A stretch of 64,000 nucleotides of DNA from Treponema denticola (GTDB lineage: Bacteria; Spirochaetota; Spirochaetia; Treponematales; Treponemataceae): positions 2,232,001-2,296,000 of the forward strand of contig NZ_CP051302.1 of NCBI RefSeq assembly GCF_024181405.1. The letters are read 5' to 3'. Position 1 is the stretch's first letter, and each line of letters starts with the position of its first letter. Shown here piece after piece: positions 25,367 through 34,333 of the stretch. Made by a program: the position numbers and the translations under genes. The notes under the pieces are model-generated. The model made no database searches and was not told where the DNA came from. It worked only from the letters and a program-made list of their open reading frames with translations.

Positions 25367-26506
25367 ATGAAAGAAAAAAAAGAAATTTTTACACTTTTAC
25401 ATCAAGATGCGGCTTCTCCTGCAAGGACGGGAGTTTTGGAGCTGCCTCATGGAAAGGTGCTTACTCCGGCCTTTATGCCTGTGGGAACGGCGGCTACCGT
25501 AAAGGCGATGACAAAGGATGACTTAGACGAAATAGGTTTTGAAATTATTTTGGCCAATACGTACCATCTTTTTTTGCGGCCGGGAATTGAAGTTATAAAA
25601 GCGGCAGGAGGCTTACACGGCTTTTCAGGCTGGAAAAAAAACTTTTTAACCGATTCAGGGGGCTTTCAAGTTTTTTCGCTTTCACAATTAAGAAAAATTA
25701 CCGAAGAGGGTGTAAAATTTCAAAGCCACATAGACGGAAGCCGTCAATTTTTAAGCCCTGAAATTGCGGTAGAATTGCAGACGGGTTTTAACAGCGACAT
25801 TCAAATGCAGCTGGACATCTGCTCTTCTTTTGGGATAAGCAAAACCCAAACCCTTGCCGACCTTAAAATAACTATGAACTGGCTAGACAGGGCCTTTGCA
25901 GCTTGGCACAATACCCCCGATGAATATGACGGAGCCCTCTTTCCTATCGTGCAAGGCGGGTTCTTTGAAGACCTAAGACTTCAAAGCCTTGAAGCTATCT
26001 TAAAGCATGAGCCTAGGGGAATTGCCATAGGCGGCCTTTCCATAGGAGAACCCAAAGACCTCTACCAAGAATATTTGAGTTTTACTGCAAAGCATATCCC
26101 AAAAAATAAACCCCTCTATGTAATGGGAATAGGAACCCCCGACTACATCCTCGAGGCTGTAAAAAACGGAGTCGATATTTTTGATTGTGTCCTGCCTTCC
26201 CGCAATGCCCGAAACGGAAACCTTTTTACCCATGAAGGAGCCATTTCAATTAAACGGAAAGAATACGAGTTTGACTTTAACCCGATCGATTCTCAATGCA
26301 AGTGCAAGGTTTGCCGACAATATACAAGGGCCTATTTGCGGCATTTATTTAGAACAAAAGAAATTTTATACTCAATGCTTGCAACTTATCATAACTTGGC
26401 TTTTTTATATAGTATGGTACAAGACATAAGAGAGGCCATTCAAAACGATTCTTTTAACGATTATTATAAAAACTTTTTAAAGAAATACGAAAACCGTTTA
26501 GAATAA
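25367..26506 (+). CDS. tgt: Queuine tRNA-ribosyltransferase
   Basis: 379 residues, the standard bacterial Tgt size. It exchanges guanine 34 in Asn, Asp, His and Tyr tRNAs for the queuosine precursor preQ1. Seen: TPAFMPVGTAATVKAMT, ANTYHLFLRPG, the base-recognition and catalytic loop LTDSGGFQVFSLSQL, VQGGFFEDLR, GIAIGGLSIGEPK, the second aspartate in DIFDCVLPSRNARNG, and the zinc site CKCKVCRQYTRAYLRHLF. The ATG at 25367 has a modest purine-rich site (AAGGATTGAAG). A weak promoter (TTGATT 25310, TAAACT 25333) precedes it. It is followed by the HEAT-repeat gene in the same direction. Confidence 0.95.
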   Translation: MKEKKEIFTLLHQDAASPARTGVLELPHGKVLTPAFMPVGTAATVKAMTKDDLDEIGFEIILANTYHLFLRPGIEVIKAAGGLHGFSGWKKNFLTDSGGFQVFSLSQLRKITEEGVKFQSHIDGSRQFLSPEIAVELQTGFNSDIQMQLDICSSFGISKTQTLADLKITMNWLDRAFAAWHNTPDEYDGALFPIVQGGFFEDLRLQSLEAILKHEPRGIAIGGLSIGEPKDLYQEYLSFTAKHIPKNKPLYVMGIGTPDYILEAVKNGVDIFDCVLPSRNARNGNLFTHEGAISIKRKEYEFDFNPIDSQCKCKVCRQYTRAYLRHLFRTKEILYSMLATYHNLAFLYSMVQDIREAIQNDSFNDYYKNFLKKYENRLE

Positions 26507-26573
26507 GTAATTTTATAAGTCTTAAAACCGGTAGTGTTTTGTAAGGCAAAACTTGTATCACGGAGGATAATTT

Positions 26574-28043
26574 ATGAAAACCCTAAAAAAAGAATTAAAC
26601 TTTTTTTTAAAATCCGGCGCACTGAGCCTCTTATTTATTTTAAGCTTAGCAGTTCAACTTGGAGCCCAAGAAACCGCCCAAGCTCCTTCAGAAAATCAGG
26701 CAGCTCAAGCTGATGAAAAAAAGAAAAAAGAAGTTTCGGAATTTGAAGAAAAAAGAGATACGATTCTTTACGGCATAGGCGACGATATTTTAGAGCTTAT
26801 AAAAAGGCTAAAAGCCGATGAAGATGACCGCTTTGATGCCGATTTGCAGAAAGTATTTGCCGAGACCAAGATTCCTGCAATCAGAGAAGCCTTATTTGCT
26901 TACTTTGCCGAAAAAAAGAACGATTGCTTAAAGGCCGACGCCCTCATGGTCTTAGAAAATAAAGATGACGCCCCCCAAGAAACCGTCCGTTCAGCGATTT
27001 CCTATATACGGGAGCTTGAGATATATGAAGGTATAGATTTTTTAAGGCAAATCTTAAAAGATGAAGAAAGCGAGTACAGGGACCTTTGTATTTCGGCAAT
27101 AGGAAAGATAGGAAAACCAGAAGATGCCGTTTTTCTTACAGAGCTTTTTGACTCCGAGGCTTCAGATGATGAAAAAAAATCACTGATAATAAAACAAAAC
27201 ATAATGTTTGCATTGGAAGATTTACACACTCCCGAAATCAGTGATTTTTTAATTAGAGTTGCTGAAGATTCCGATGAAAATTCCATCATAAGAGGCAGTG
27301 CTGCTTCAGCTCTTGGAAAAATAGGCAGCGAAGGCGCTGTTCCGGTTTTGTCGGAACTTTTTGAAGATAAGGATCCGGTTTTAAGAACAGCTGCGATAAA
27401 GGGCATGGCAGGCTTTAAAGACGCAAAAGCCAAAAGCATCTTGACTCAAGCCTTTAAGGATTCCTATTATAAAGTAAGGCTTCAAGCCGTTCAGTCCGCA
27501 AAAGAAGAAAAAGCGGAAGATGCCGTTCCGTTTATCTTATACCGAGCAAAAAAAGATCCTGAAAATGTTGTAAAACTGGCTGCCATCGAAGCCCTCTCCC
27601 ATTTTAACAATGCGGAAGCAAACGAATGGCTTATAGATTCTTTTAATGAAGAAAGAACAGGCTTATCAATCCGCTTAAAAATTGCCGAAAGCCTTTTAAA
27701 GAATAATTTTAATGTAATTTTCGATGATGTAAAGAAGGCTGCATTAAAAGCTATTTCGGACAAACAAAAAAATAAATTTTCCGCAGAGCTCGGCAAGGTT
27801 ATTTCAAAAGTTGAAAACAGAGGAACAGCCCCCATAGCAGAGGCCTATCTAAACCATAAGGATCCGATTTTTAAGAGTATAGGGCTTGATATGTTCAAAC
27901 GGAATAAATATCCCGAGCTGGTGCCTCTTGTTTCCTTAATTGCAGAAGACGAAAAAAACGGAGCGTTGAGCCGAAGAGCTAAAGACCTCTTACAATCCGG
28001 TAATACAAACGGCTCTCAAAACAATCAAACAGACACTAAATAA
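26574..28043 (+). CDS. Exported HEAT-repeat protein
   Basis: 489 residues. The signal peptide (GALSLLFILSLAVQLGAQ) is followed by a Gln/Ala-rich linker. From about residue 90 to the end, helical HEAT/PBS-lyase-type repeats repeat every 30 residues or so (SAASALGKIGSEGAVPVLSE, LRTAAIKGMAGFKDAKAKSI, VRLQAVQSAKEEKAEDAVPF). Such solenoids bind proteins; in spirochetes similar secreted HEAT proteins are of unknown function. CGGAGG lies well placed before the ATG. recO starts two bases after its stop, so the two are cotranscribed. Confidence 0.82.
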   Translation: MKTLKKELNFFLKSGALSLLFILSLAVQLGAQETAQAPSENQAAQADEKKKKEVSEFEEKRDTILYGIGDDILELIKRLKADEDDRFDADLQKVFAETKIPAIREALFAYFAEKKNDCLKADALMVLENKDDAPQETVRSAISYIRELEIYEGIDFLRQILKDEESEYRDLCISAIGKIGKPEDAVFLTELFDSEASDDEKKSLIIKQNIMFALEDLHTPEISDFLIRVAEDSDENSIIRGSAASALGKIGSEGAVPVLSELFEDKDPVLRTAAIKGMAGFKDAKAKSILTQAFKDSYYKVRLQAVQSAKEEKAEDAVPFILYRAKKDPENVVKLAAIEALSHFNNAEANEWLIDSFNEERTGLSIRLKIAESLLKNNFNVIFDDVKKAALKAISDKQKNKFSAELGKVISKVENRGTAPIAEAYLNHKDPIFKSIGLDMFKRNKYPELVPLVSLIAEDEKNGALSRRAKDLLQSGNTNGSQNNQTDTK

Positions 28044-28045
28044 AA

Positions 28046-28855
28046 ATGGCAAACCGCTCTTGGTCTTCCGAAGCCCTTGTTCTTTCATTGAAGACATTCG
28101 GGGAGGGGCACAGAAATGCCCTCCTCCTCTTACCCGATACGGAACACTCCTGCAAGCTGGTAGATGCAGCCGTCTTCGGTGGGCCTAAAAGCAAACTGCG
28201 AAGCATGGTCATCCCTTATCACACAGGAGAGGTTTGGATTTATTCCAACCCCATTAAAAACTCAAACAAGATAAGCGACTTTAAGGTAAGCGATTACCGC
28301 ATAGGCCTAAGCGATAACCTGACCCGTATTTGGTGTGCCGCCTTTGCCGCCGAATTAGCCGTAAAGCTTAAGGGAAACATCGATTGGCAAATCATAAATT
28401 CCTTTTTAACGGGGATTGCCGTTTCTTCCGAAAACGAGTGTAAAAAAGCTCTGCTCCGTTTTTTGTGGCGGGTAATCTCCTTATCGGGGCTTGCTCCTGA
28501 TATGGAACATTGCTGCCGCTGCGGAATAAGGGTTTCAACTAAAATACCGGAAACGGATTGCCTTAATAAAAGCGTTTCAACCCCTTCTTATGGCGAAAAA
28601 AACTTTTATTTCGTTCCGCATGAGGATTCTTGCGTTTGCAATTCCTGCCTTGATAAACACGAACCGGCCTTTCCTCTTTCAGGCGAAAGCCTTTTATACC
28701 TTTTTGCGGTTCAAAATCTTATCCCCAAAATTTCAAGAGAATTAAACCTTTCGGATCAAGCCTACGCCGAATTAAAAGATTTTTTATTCTATCTTATAAG
28801 GCTCGCCGCAGGTTCAAATTTTAAAACCCTTGAATCCTGTAATTTTCTGTTGTAA
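28046..28855 (+). CDS. recO: DNA repair protein RecO
   Basis: 269 residues. An N-terminal OB-fold (SEALVLSLKTFGEGHRNALLLL, HTGEVWIYSNPIKNSNKI), a helical middle (AAFAAELAVKLKGN) and a four-cysteine zinc-finger region (CCRCG and CVCNSC) match RecO, which loads RecA at gaps with RecR. The finger insert is longer than usual. It starts two bases after the HEAT gene and is followed by recQ, so two RecF-pathway genes lie next to each other. Confidence 0.85.
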   Translation: MANRSWSSEALVLSLKTFGEGHRNALLLLPDTEHSCKLVDAAVFGGPKSKLRSMVIPYHTGEVWIYSNPIKNSNKISDFKVSDYRIGLSDNLTRIWCAAFAAELAVKLKGNIDWQIINSFLTGIAVSSENECKKALLRFLWRVISLSGLAPDMEHCCRCGIRVSTKIPETDCLNKSVSTPSYGEKNFYFVPHEDSCVCNSCLDKHEPAFPLSGESLLYLFAVQNLIPKISRELNLSDQAYAELKDFLFYLIRLAAGSNFKTLESCNFLL

Positions 28856-28917
28856 CTTCTTTTTAAAAAATTACTATTTCTTTCATCTATCTCGTACAAT
28901 AATATTGAGAGGTGAAA

Positions 28918-30621
28918 ATGAAAAGTCAAAATTTAAAAGAAAACGATGAGCTGTACCGATGGGATGATACGCCTGACGATCTTTATTGCCCCTTTGTCTG
29001 CGAAACCGACAACCCCGAATACAGTTTGGAAAAAACCGAAGATGCCGTTGCAGTTTGTGCAAAAAACGTTTTCGGTATTCCGTCGCTCTATCCTTGGCAG
29101 AGGCTTGCAATAGCCAATATCTTAGATGCGGTTCACGCAGTGGAAGCCCGCATTGAAGCCGAACAAACCGAACTTAAAAATAAAGGCGGGGAAGATTCGG
29201 ACAAAGATGCAAAAACAAAATTGCTGCAAAAAATTACCTCAAACGCCGAAGAAGAAAAAATAACTTCACTTTATGATGAGGATGGAATTATGCGGGGCAG
29301 ACAAATTATTCTCCTTCCCACAGGAGCCGGCAAGTCTTTGTGCTTTCAAGTTCCTGCCCTCCTGCTGGACGGGCCTACAGTAATCATCTATCCCCTCCTA
29401 GCCCTTATGAGCGATCAGTTTAGGCGAATGGCGGAGGGCGGACTTGAGCCTGTCATCTTTAAAGGAGGCCAAACTAAAGAAGAAAGAGAAGCCCAACTTG
29501 CACGCATGGAAGGGAGAGACGGCAAGCCTCCTGCAAAACTCATAATTGCAAACCCGGAAGTTCTTTCAGGCGGAACTCTTATAGATAGGATTGCTGCCTG
29601 TAATGTGGTTCACTTGGCAATAGACGAAGCACACTGCGTTACCGAATGGGGAGACAGCTTCAGACCTGCCTATCTTGAGCTTACAAACATAATCAAAAAG
29701 CTTCATCCATTCGCCGTTTCAGCTTTTACGGCAACGGCGAGTCCTCCGGTTTTACAGCGTATAGCCGAAATTCTTTTTGAGGGCAGGGCTCATTTGGTTC
29801 GAGGCGAATCGGATAGAACAAATATAATTTATTTTGTAAAGCATTGCAGGGTAAAAAATCCTGCCCTTCTGGAAGAGGTGCAAAAAAGAAAAAGACCTAT
29901 GGTCATCTTTTGCTCCAGCCGAAAAGGAACGGAACAGACAGCTTCATTTTTGCGCCTTCGCTTAAATGACGAGAATATAAGATTTTATCATGCAGGCCTC
30001 GAAAGAGAAGAAAAAACCGAAACCGAAAAATGGTTCCATGAACATAAGAGCGGTATACTGATATGTACATGTGCATGGGGGATGGGCGTTGACAAGAAGG
30101 ATGTTAAAACGGTAATTCACATGGATCCTTCTCCTACTGCCGAAGCCTATATTCAAGAAGCAGGAAGGGGCGGGCGGGACGGGAGCATTGCCGAGGCAGT
30201 TTTGCTATGGTCGCCTGCCGATAGAAAGCGGATAGAGCTTTTGCCGGAAAAACAGCGTCTTAGGGCAGGTGTTCTTAAAGACTTTGCCGAAAGCGGAAAG
30301 TGCCGCAGGGCGGTTCTATTAAAGGCCCTCGGTGAAACAAGAGCAGAAGCTTCCAATCCCGATGAAGAAGTAATAGCCTGTTCGGGCTGCGATATTTGTA
30401 ATAAAACGGCGGTTCAATATCCCGAAGACGAAAAGCTTTTTATAAAATTTATAAAAGCAAATAAAAAAATTTTTACTCAAAATGAAGCAATCGATTTTTT
30501 TTCTTCAAAGAAAACATTTTGGGAAGCAGGGGACGTAAAGCGTTTAAGTGCAGAGCTTCTCGAAGAGGGGCTTATCAAAAAATTGAAAACCCCTCTTTGG
30601 AAGGATAAGCTTAGTGTTTAG
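28918..30621 (+). CDS. recQ: RecQ-family ATP-dependent DNA helicase
   Basis: 567 residues from the ATG at 28918 (GAGAGG 5 bases upstream; the GTG at 28912 overlaps that site). Helicase motifs in order: SLYPWQRLAI (motif 0), LPTGAGKSLCFQVPALL (Walker A), YPLLALMSDQ, IDEAHCVTEWGDSFRPAY (DEAH plus the RecQ-type aromatic loop), AFTATASPPV, IFCSSRKGTEQTA, YHAGLEREE, CTCAWGMGVDKKDVKTVIH and EAGRGGRDG. A C-terminal cysteine group (CSGCDICN) could bind zinc. An unusual charged insert of about 50 residues (IEAEQTELKNKGGEDSDK) lies between motif 0 and Walker A. There is no HRDC domain. It unwinds DNA 3' to 5' in recombination repair. Confidence 0.9.
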   Translation: MKSQNLKENDELYRWDDTPDDLYCPFVCETDNPEYSLEKTEDAVAVCAKNVFGIPSLYPWQRLAIANILDAVHAVEARIEAEQTELKNKGGEDSDKDAKTKLLQKITSNAEEEKITSLYDEDGIMRGRQIILLPTGAGKSLCFQVPALLLDGPTVIIYPLLALMSDQFRRMAEGGLEPVIFKGGQTKEEREAQLARMEGRDGKPPAKLIIANPEVLSGGTLIDRIAACNVVHLAIDEAHCVTEWGDSFRPAYLELTNIIKKLHPFAVSAFTATASPPVLQRIAEILFEGRAHLVRGESDRTNIIYFVKHCRVKNPALLEEVQKRKRPMVIFCSSRKGTEQTASFLRLRLNDENIRFYHAGLEREEKTETEKWFHEHKSGILICTCAWGMGVDKKDVKTVIHMDPSPTAEAYIQEAGRGGRDGSIAEAVLLWSPADRKRIELLPEKQRLRAGVLKDFAESGKCRRAVLLKALGETRAEASNPDEEVIACSGCDICNKTAVQYPEDEKLFIKFIKANKKIFTQNEAIDFFSSKKTFWEAGDVKRLSAELLEEGLIKKLKTPLWKDKLSV

Positions 30622-30644
30622 ATTAAGTTTAAAATTTGATAAGT

Positions 30645-31220
30645 TTAAAAACTTTCTTCCAAACGGGCAAAATAAGCTTTGGGATGAGCACAGGCAGGAC
30701 ATTTTTCAGGAGCGTTTTTACTGACCACGATAAAGCCGCAGTTTAAGCACTTCCATGTTGTCGGACTTTCTTGTACCCACATAGAATTCTCTTCGAGCCT
30801 TTTGATAAAGGCCTCATACCTTTCTGCATGGTATTTTTCGGCAACAGCGATGCTCTCCATAACGGCAGCAATTAAAGGAAAACCTTCTTCCCTTGCAGTT
30901 TTAGCAAACTCCGGATACATGTGCTGCCATTCATGATTTTCACCGGCGGCAGCCTGCCTTAGATTTTCCAAAGTTGTACCTACCACGCCTGCAGGAGCCG
31001 TAGCCGAAACGGTAACCTCTCCGCCCTCTAAAAAGTTAAAGAGGCGTTTTGCATGTTCTCTTTCCTGCTCTGCCGTTTCAATAAAAATCCTTGCGATTTG
31101 CACAAAGCCTTCTTTTTCGGCTGTGCTTGCCCAAAATGTGTACTTATTACGAGCCTGAGACTCTCCGATAAAAGCCGAAAGGATATTCTGTTCGGTCTTT
31201 GTTCCTTTTAATGATTGCAT
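30645..31220 (-). CDS. rbr: Rubrerythrin
   Basis: 191 residues. An N-terminal ferritin-like four-helix domain holds the diiron site (FIGESQARNKYTFWA, TAEQEREHAKRLF, ESIAVAEKYHAERYE) and a C-terminal rubredoxin domain has two Cys pairs (WKCLNCGF and KCPACAHPKAYF). Rubrerythrin reduces hydrogen peroxide with electrons passed through the rubredoxin iron, protecting anaerobes against oxygen. The ATG is preceded by GGAGAAG. No partner oxidoreductase is adjacent. Confidence 0.95.
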   Translation of the reverse strand: MQSLKGTKTEQNILSAFIGESQARNKYTFWASTAEKEGFVQIARIFIETAEQEREHAKRLFNFLEGGEVTVSATAPAGVVGTTLENLRQAAAGENHEWQHMYPEFAKTAREEGFPLIAAVMESIAVAEKYHAERYEAFIKRLEENSMWVQESPTTWKCLNCGFIVVSKNAPEKCPACAHPKAYFARLEESF

Positions 31221-31357
31221 ACTCTTCTCCTATTAGTATAAAAGTGACTAATGTTCTTAAAAAGGGGCACAGAGTAAAAACTCATTTTTTAAAAACAAAA
31301 GTCTATATTTTAGTATAACTCTATTTTTAAAAGAGTAAAAGAGGGCAAGAAAAATAA

Positions 31358-31386
31358 TTGACAATATAAACTTTATATATTAAAAT
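31358..31386 (+). promoter_or_regulatory. Promoter of the first TPR lipoprotein gene
   Basis: TTGACA (31358-31363), 17-base spacer, TAAAAT (31381-31386), 22 bases before the ATG. Confidence 0.75.
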
Positions 31387-31408
31387 ATTTGTAAGCAGAG
31401 GATTTCGC

Positions 31409-32416
31409 ATGCAATCTAAAAATAAACGCTTTATCACCATCATATTTTTATTAATCTTAATCTACGGCTGCAAAACAACAAATAGCGATACAACCGATAC
31501 AGAAAAAAAACAAAACTACAGTCAGGCCGAGTATTTTAACATTGCAGGGAACACTGCAAAAGAAAAAAAAGACGGAACAAGGGCTATATACTATTATACA
31601 AAAGCCATTGAAGCGGATTCTACTTATATTGAAGCCTATCTAAACCGCGGAAAGATGTATTATTACGTAAATGAACACGAAAAAGCTCTAGCTGACTTTG
31701 ATAAGGTAATTGAGCTTAATCCGAAAGAAGATAGAGCTTATTATTGGAAAGGATTAGTTTTTACTAAACTTAGCAATCATAATATTGCTATTAATAATTT
31801 AAATACTGCAATAAAATTAAACAATAAAAATTACTATTATTACTATATACGTGCTAAAGTATACTATAGAATGGAACAATATATACATACTCTTAATGAT
31901 ATAAATATTGCAATTGAGTTAAATCCCAATATACCCAGTTTATATGAAACAAGAGGCATTGTATATCAAATTTTAGAAAAATATGATAGTGCTATAGAAA
32001 ATTATAATGAAGCTATTAATATTGATCCAAACAATCTAACATCCTATAAAGGATTATTATATATATATGGGATAACGGATAAAAATTATAAAGCCATTGA
32101 TGCTGCAACTAAGGCATTAGAACTAAAACCGGAGTGGACGACATACAATGTACGTGCAGAATTTTTTTTAAAACTTAATGAATATGAAAAAGCCATTGAA
32201 GATTGTAATAATTCAATAAAATTAAATCATTCCAGTGCAATTTCTTATCATACACGCGGGACAATTTACTTTGCCCTAAAAGAATACAAAAAAGCTATAG
32301 AAGACTTTAATAGGGCTATTGAATTGGATCCGGACAATATTGATAAAGTTAAACAAGAAGCCATCGAATACAAAAAACAAGCATACGAAGCCTTGGCTGA
32401 AATGGGAGAAAAGTAA
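31409..32416 (+). CDS. TPR lipoprotein, copy 1
   Basis: 335 residues. The signal peptide ends in a lipobox (LILIYGC, Cys at residue 21), so it is an envelope lipoprotein. From about residue 40 the chain is almost all TPR repeats (AYLNRGKMYYYVNEHEKALADF, NLTSYKGLLYIYGITDKNYKAI). The first 75 residues and the final 25 are nearly identical to the lipoprotein at 34334-35347, and the middles differ, which points to duplication followed by divergence or end-directed gene conversion. It precedes the LysM/double-glycine gene. A role as docking or protection protein for the secretion island is inference. Confidence 0.8.
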   Translation: MQSKNKRFITIIFLLILIYGCKTTNSDTTDTEKKQNYSQAEYFNIAGNTAKEKKDGTRAIYYYTKAIEADSTYIEAYLNRGKMYYYVNEHEKALADFDKVIELNPKEDRAYYWKGLVFTKLSNHNIAINNLNTAIKLNNKNYYYYYIRAKVYYRMEQYIHTLNDINIAIELNPNIPSLYETRGIVYQILEKYDSAIENYNEAINIDPNNLTSYKGLLYIYGITDKNYKAIDAATKALELKPEWTTYNVRAEFFLKLNEYEKAIEDCNNSIKLNHSSAISYHTRGTIYFALKEYKKAIEDFNRAIELDPDNIDKVKQEAIEYKKQAYEALAEMGEK

Positions 32417-32430
32417 AAAATTTTATTATA

Positions 32431-32459
32431 TTGACAAAAAAATATTCATATTTTATCAT
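32431..32459 (+). promoter_or_regulatory. Promoter of the LysM double-glycine gene
   Basis: TTGACA (32431-32436), 17-base spacer, TATCAT (32454-32459). A strong AAGGAGG ribosome site follows at 32488-32494. Confidence 0.7.
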
Positions 32460-32487
32460 ACATTATATTCATATTTTATCATACATT
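32442..32487 (+). repeat. 23-base perfect tandem duplication in the promoter
   Basis: Two identical 23-base units (32442-32464 and 32465-32487), each beginning ATATTCATATTTTATC and ending ATACATT. The unit contains the TATCAT -10 box, so the box is duplicated. Confidence 0.85.
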
Positions 32488-32501
32488 AAGGAGGATTTAG
32501 C

Positions 32502-33596
32502 ATGAAAGAAAATTCAAACATAAAAAAATCAAAAATCAGAATATTAACCATTGAAGAGCTGTATATGATACACGGCGGTAAACAGACATCTAAAGATGAG
32601 AATGAAGGAGATTATACGGTAAAAAAAGGAGACACTTTAAGTAAGATAGTACGGGAACACTATCCTGATGCAACCAGCAAGGAACTATCCGAAAAAATTA
32701 AAGAAACTGCAAAAAATAGCGGTATAGAAAATCCCGATCTGATACATCCGGGACAAAAAATAGTCTTTGAAAATGCAAAGCCCGAAACACCATCTCAAAA
32801 ATCCGATAAAAAAAAACGGCCGAAGGAACAAACTCAAAACAAGGATAAGGAAGCAAGCGATAACTATGACAGACAAGAAGATACAATATATGAGGATGAA
32901 AAAAGTATAAAATATGGTCATGATGAAAAAAAAGAAAATAAAAATGTCAGCACTAAAACTATAGGCACTGTGGATAATCAATCACATAATAAAAAAAACA
33001 AAATAGATGGTAAACAAAATTTTGCAAAATCAAATATACATGAAAAAACAGGCGGAATATTTGAGAATATGCTTTTAAAAATTTTTAATCCGCCTGAATA
33101 CGAGAGGCGTCTTATGATTCGCAGAGCCGCGGCTAATGATATTCACAGTAGACAACATAATATGTTATCAGAAACATTGGAAAATATTCCTCAAACAATA
33201 TGGTATGGTGCCACAGAGTGGCATTATGAAATGCGTGATAAATTAAATAAATATGATACTTCAATATACACGCATAAGATTATTTTAGATGAACAAATGG
33301 AATGGAGGAGAGAAACCCGTGACATATTTCATCAAGATGGTATTGAGCCAAAAGAAAGGAAATATTGTCATCCGAACGGATGGGAAGTTGTTTATGATGG
33401 AAAATCGCTTGTAGACCAAAATCCAAGAGTAGTTACCGATGATAAAATACGTGGAACCTATAACTATATTGATCCTGGAGCTCCTCCCGAAAATTGGTAT
33501 GATGTACCAAGGTGGACTGAGTATGCCGCAAGAGGGATAGGGCATACTGTAGTAGATATCGTGCCTTATTGGATTTTAGGTAATTCCCGCAAGTAG
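32502..33596 (+). CDS. Double-glycine-leader LysM protein with probable toxin-like C-terminus
   Basis: 364 residues. The N-terminus contains LTIEELYMIHGG (residues 15-26), a double-glycine leader of the bacteriocin type normally cut after GG by a C39-peptidase exporter, and such an exporter lies at 37082-39247. Residues about 37-91 form a LysM peptidoglycan-binding domain (YTVKKGDTLSKIVREHYPD, NPDLIHPGQKIVF). A long polar Lys/Asp linker (95-180) leads to a C-terminal domain (about 190-364). Its end, VVTDDKIRGTYNYIDPG and HTVVDIVPYWILGNS, resembles C-termini of polymorphic toxins carrying 'GTYNY...H...DV.PY...GN' patterns. I infer an exported peptidoglycan-targeted effector. The next gene, 10 bases downstream, may be its immunity protein. 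Confidence 0.7.
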   Translation: MKENSNIKKSKIRILTIEELYMIHGGKQTSKDENEGDYTVKKGDTLSKIVREHYPDATSKELSEKIKETAKNSGIENPDLIHPGQKIVFENAKPETPSQKSDKKKRPKEQTQNKDKEASDNYDRQEDTIYEDEKSIKYGHDEKKENKNVSTKTIGTVDNQSHNKKNKIDGKQNFAKSNIHEKTGGIFENMLLKIFNPPEYERRLMIRRAAANDIHSRQHNMLSETLENIPQTIWYGATEWHYEMRDKLNKYDTSIYTHKIILDEQMEWRRETRDIFHQDGIEPKERKYCHPNGWEVVYDGKSLVDQNPRVVTDDKIRGTYNYIDPGAPPENWYDVPRWTEYAARGIGHTVVDIVPYWILGNSRK

Positions 33597-33606
33597 GAGA
33601 TATTAA

Positions 33607-34275
33607 ATGAAATCTTTTTTTATATTTTTACTGGTACTGATCATTTTATTTAATATAGTATTATGGCATAAAACAAATGTCAGTGTAGACTTTATTCATG
33701 AATATTATAAAGAATTTAAACAGTTTATAAAGACAGGAGAAAAAGCAGCTGTTCTTGAAAAATATACAAAAGACGGTTTTTTATTTTTTTGTGATTTAAA
33801 ACACGCAATAGAGCTTTATTATTTTGAAATGGAATCTCCTTCAATGATCTTAATAAAAGTTTTTACAGATCGAGATGATATAGAAGCTATACATATCAAA
33901 CATTGGACACTAATAATTGAAGACATTGGAGTGGAACTACATTCTGAAAATATTTTAGAAAGTAAGCTGGGGTATACAAATTTTAAAGAGAACTTTGATC
34001 GGACAGTATATAAAAATACTCCGCTAAATATTTATGACGATAGACCTGGTACAAAATATGGATGGTCAAGCAGGTTTTTACTTGGGAAATTTCTACCTGA
34101 CACTATAAACAAAGAAAAAGATTTAAAACGTTTTAGGAAGATAAAAGAAGTAAAATTCATTACTGTTTTTGAGTATAAAGTAAATAACGAAATCCGTGAA
34201 ATCAATATCACAAGTATTTATAGACCCAAGGTAAGAGTGAGTTCAGCTTTTTGGGACAAATGGATGAGCGTATAA
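33607..34275 (+). CDS. Membrane-anchored protein, candidate immunity protein
   Basis: 222 residues with an N-terminal hydrophobic anchor (FFIFLLVLIILFNIVLW). The rest is a polar alpha/beta domain (KAAVLEKYTKDGFLFF, HWTLIIEDIGVELHSEN, VKFITVFEYKVNNEIREINI). I recognise no family. It starts 10 bases after the LysM effector gene behind a TAGGAGA site, so the two are coupled. A membrane-held protein directly downstream of a secreted putative toxin is the usual place for an immunity gene, but this is inferred from position only. Confidence 0.55.
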   Translation: MKSFFIFLLVLIILFNIVLWHKTNVSVDFIHEYYKEFKQFIKTGEKAAVLEKYTKDGFLFFCDLKHAIELYYFEMESPSMILIKVFTDRDDIEAIHIKHWTLIIEDIGVELHSENILESKLGYTNFKENFDRTVYKNTPLNIYDDRPGTKYGWSSRFLLGKFLPDTINKEKDLKRFRKIKEVKFITVFEYKVNNEIREINITSIYRPKVRVSSAFWDKWMSV

Positions 34276-34333
34276 GAAATTATTAAATTTAGTACTGCAA
34301 TGTAAGAATGGAATATTAATCAAGGAGCCGCAA

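Noticed and set aside
32442..32487. CRISPR-like repeat
   Set aside because: Only two directly abutting units with no spacers and no cas genes.
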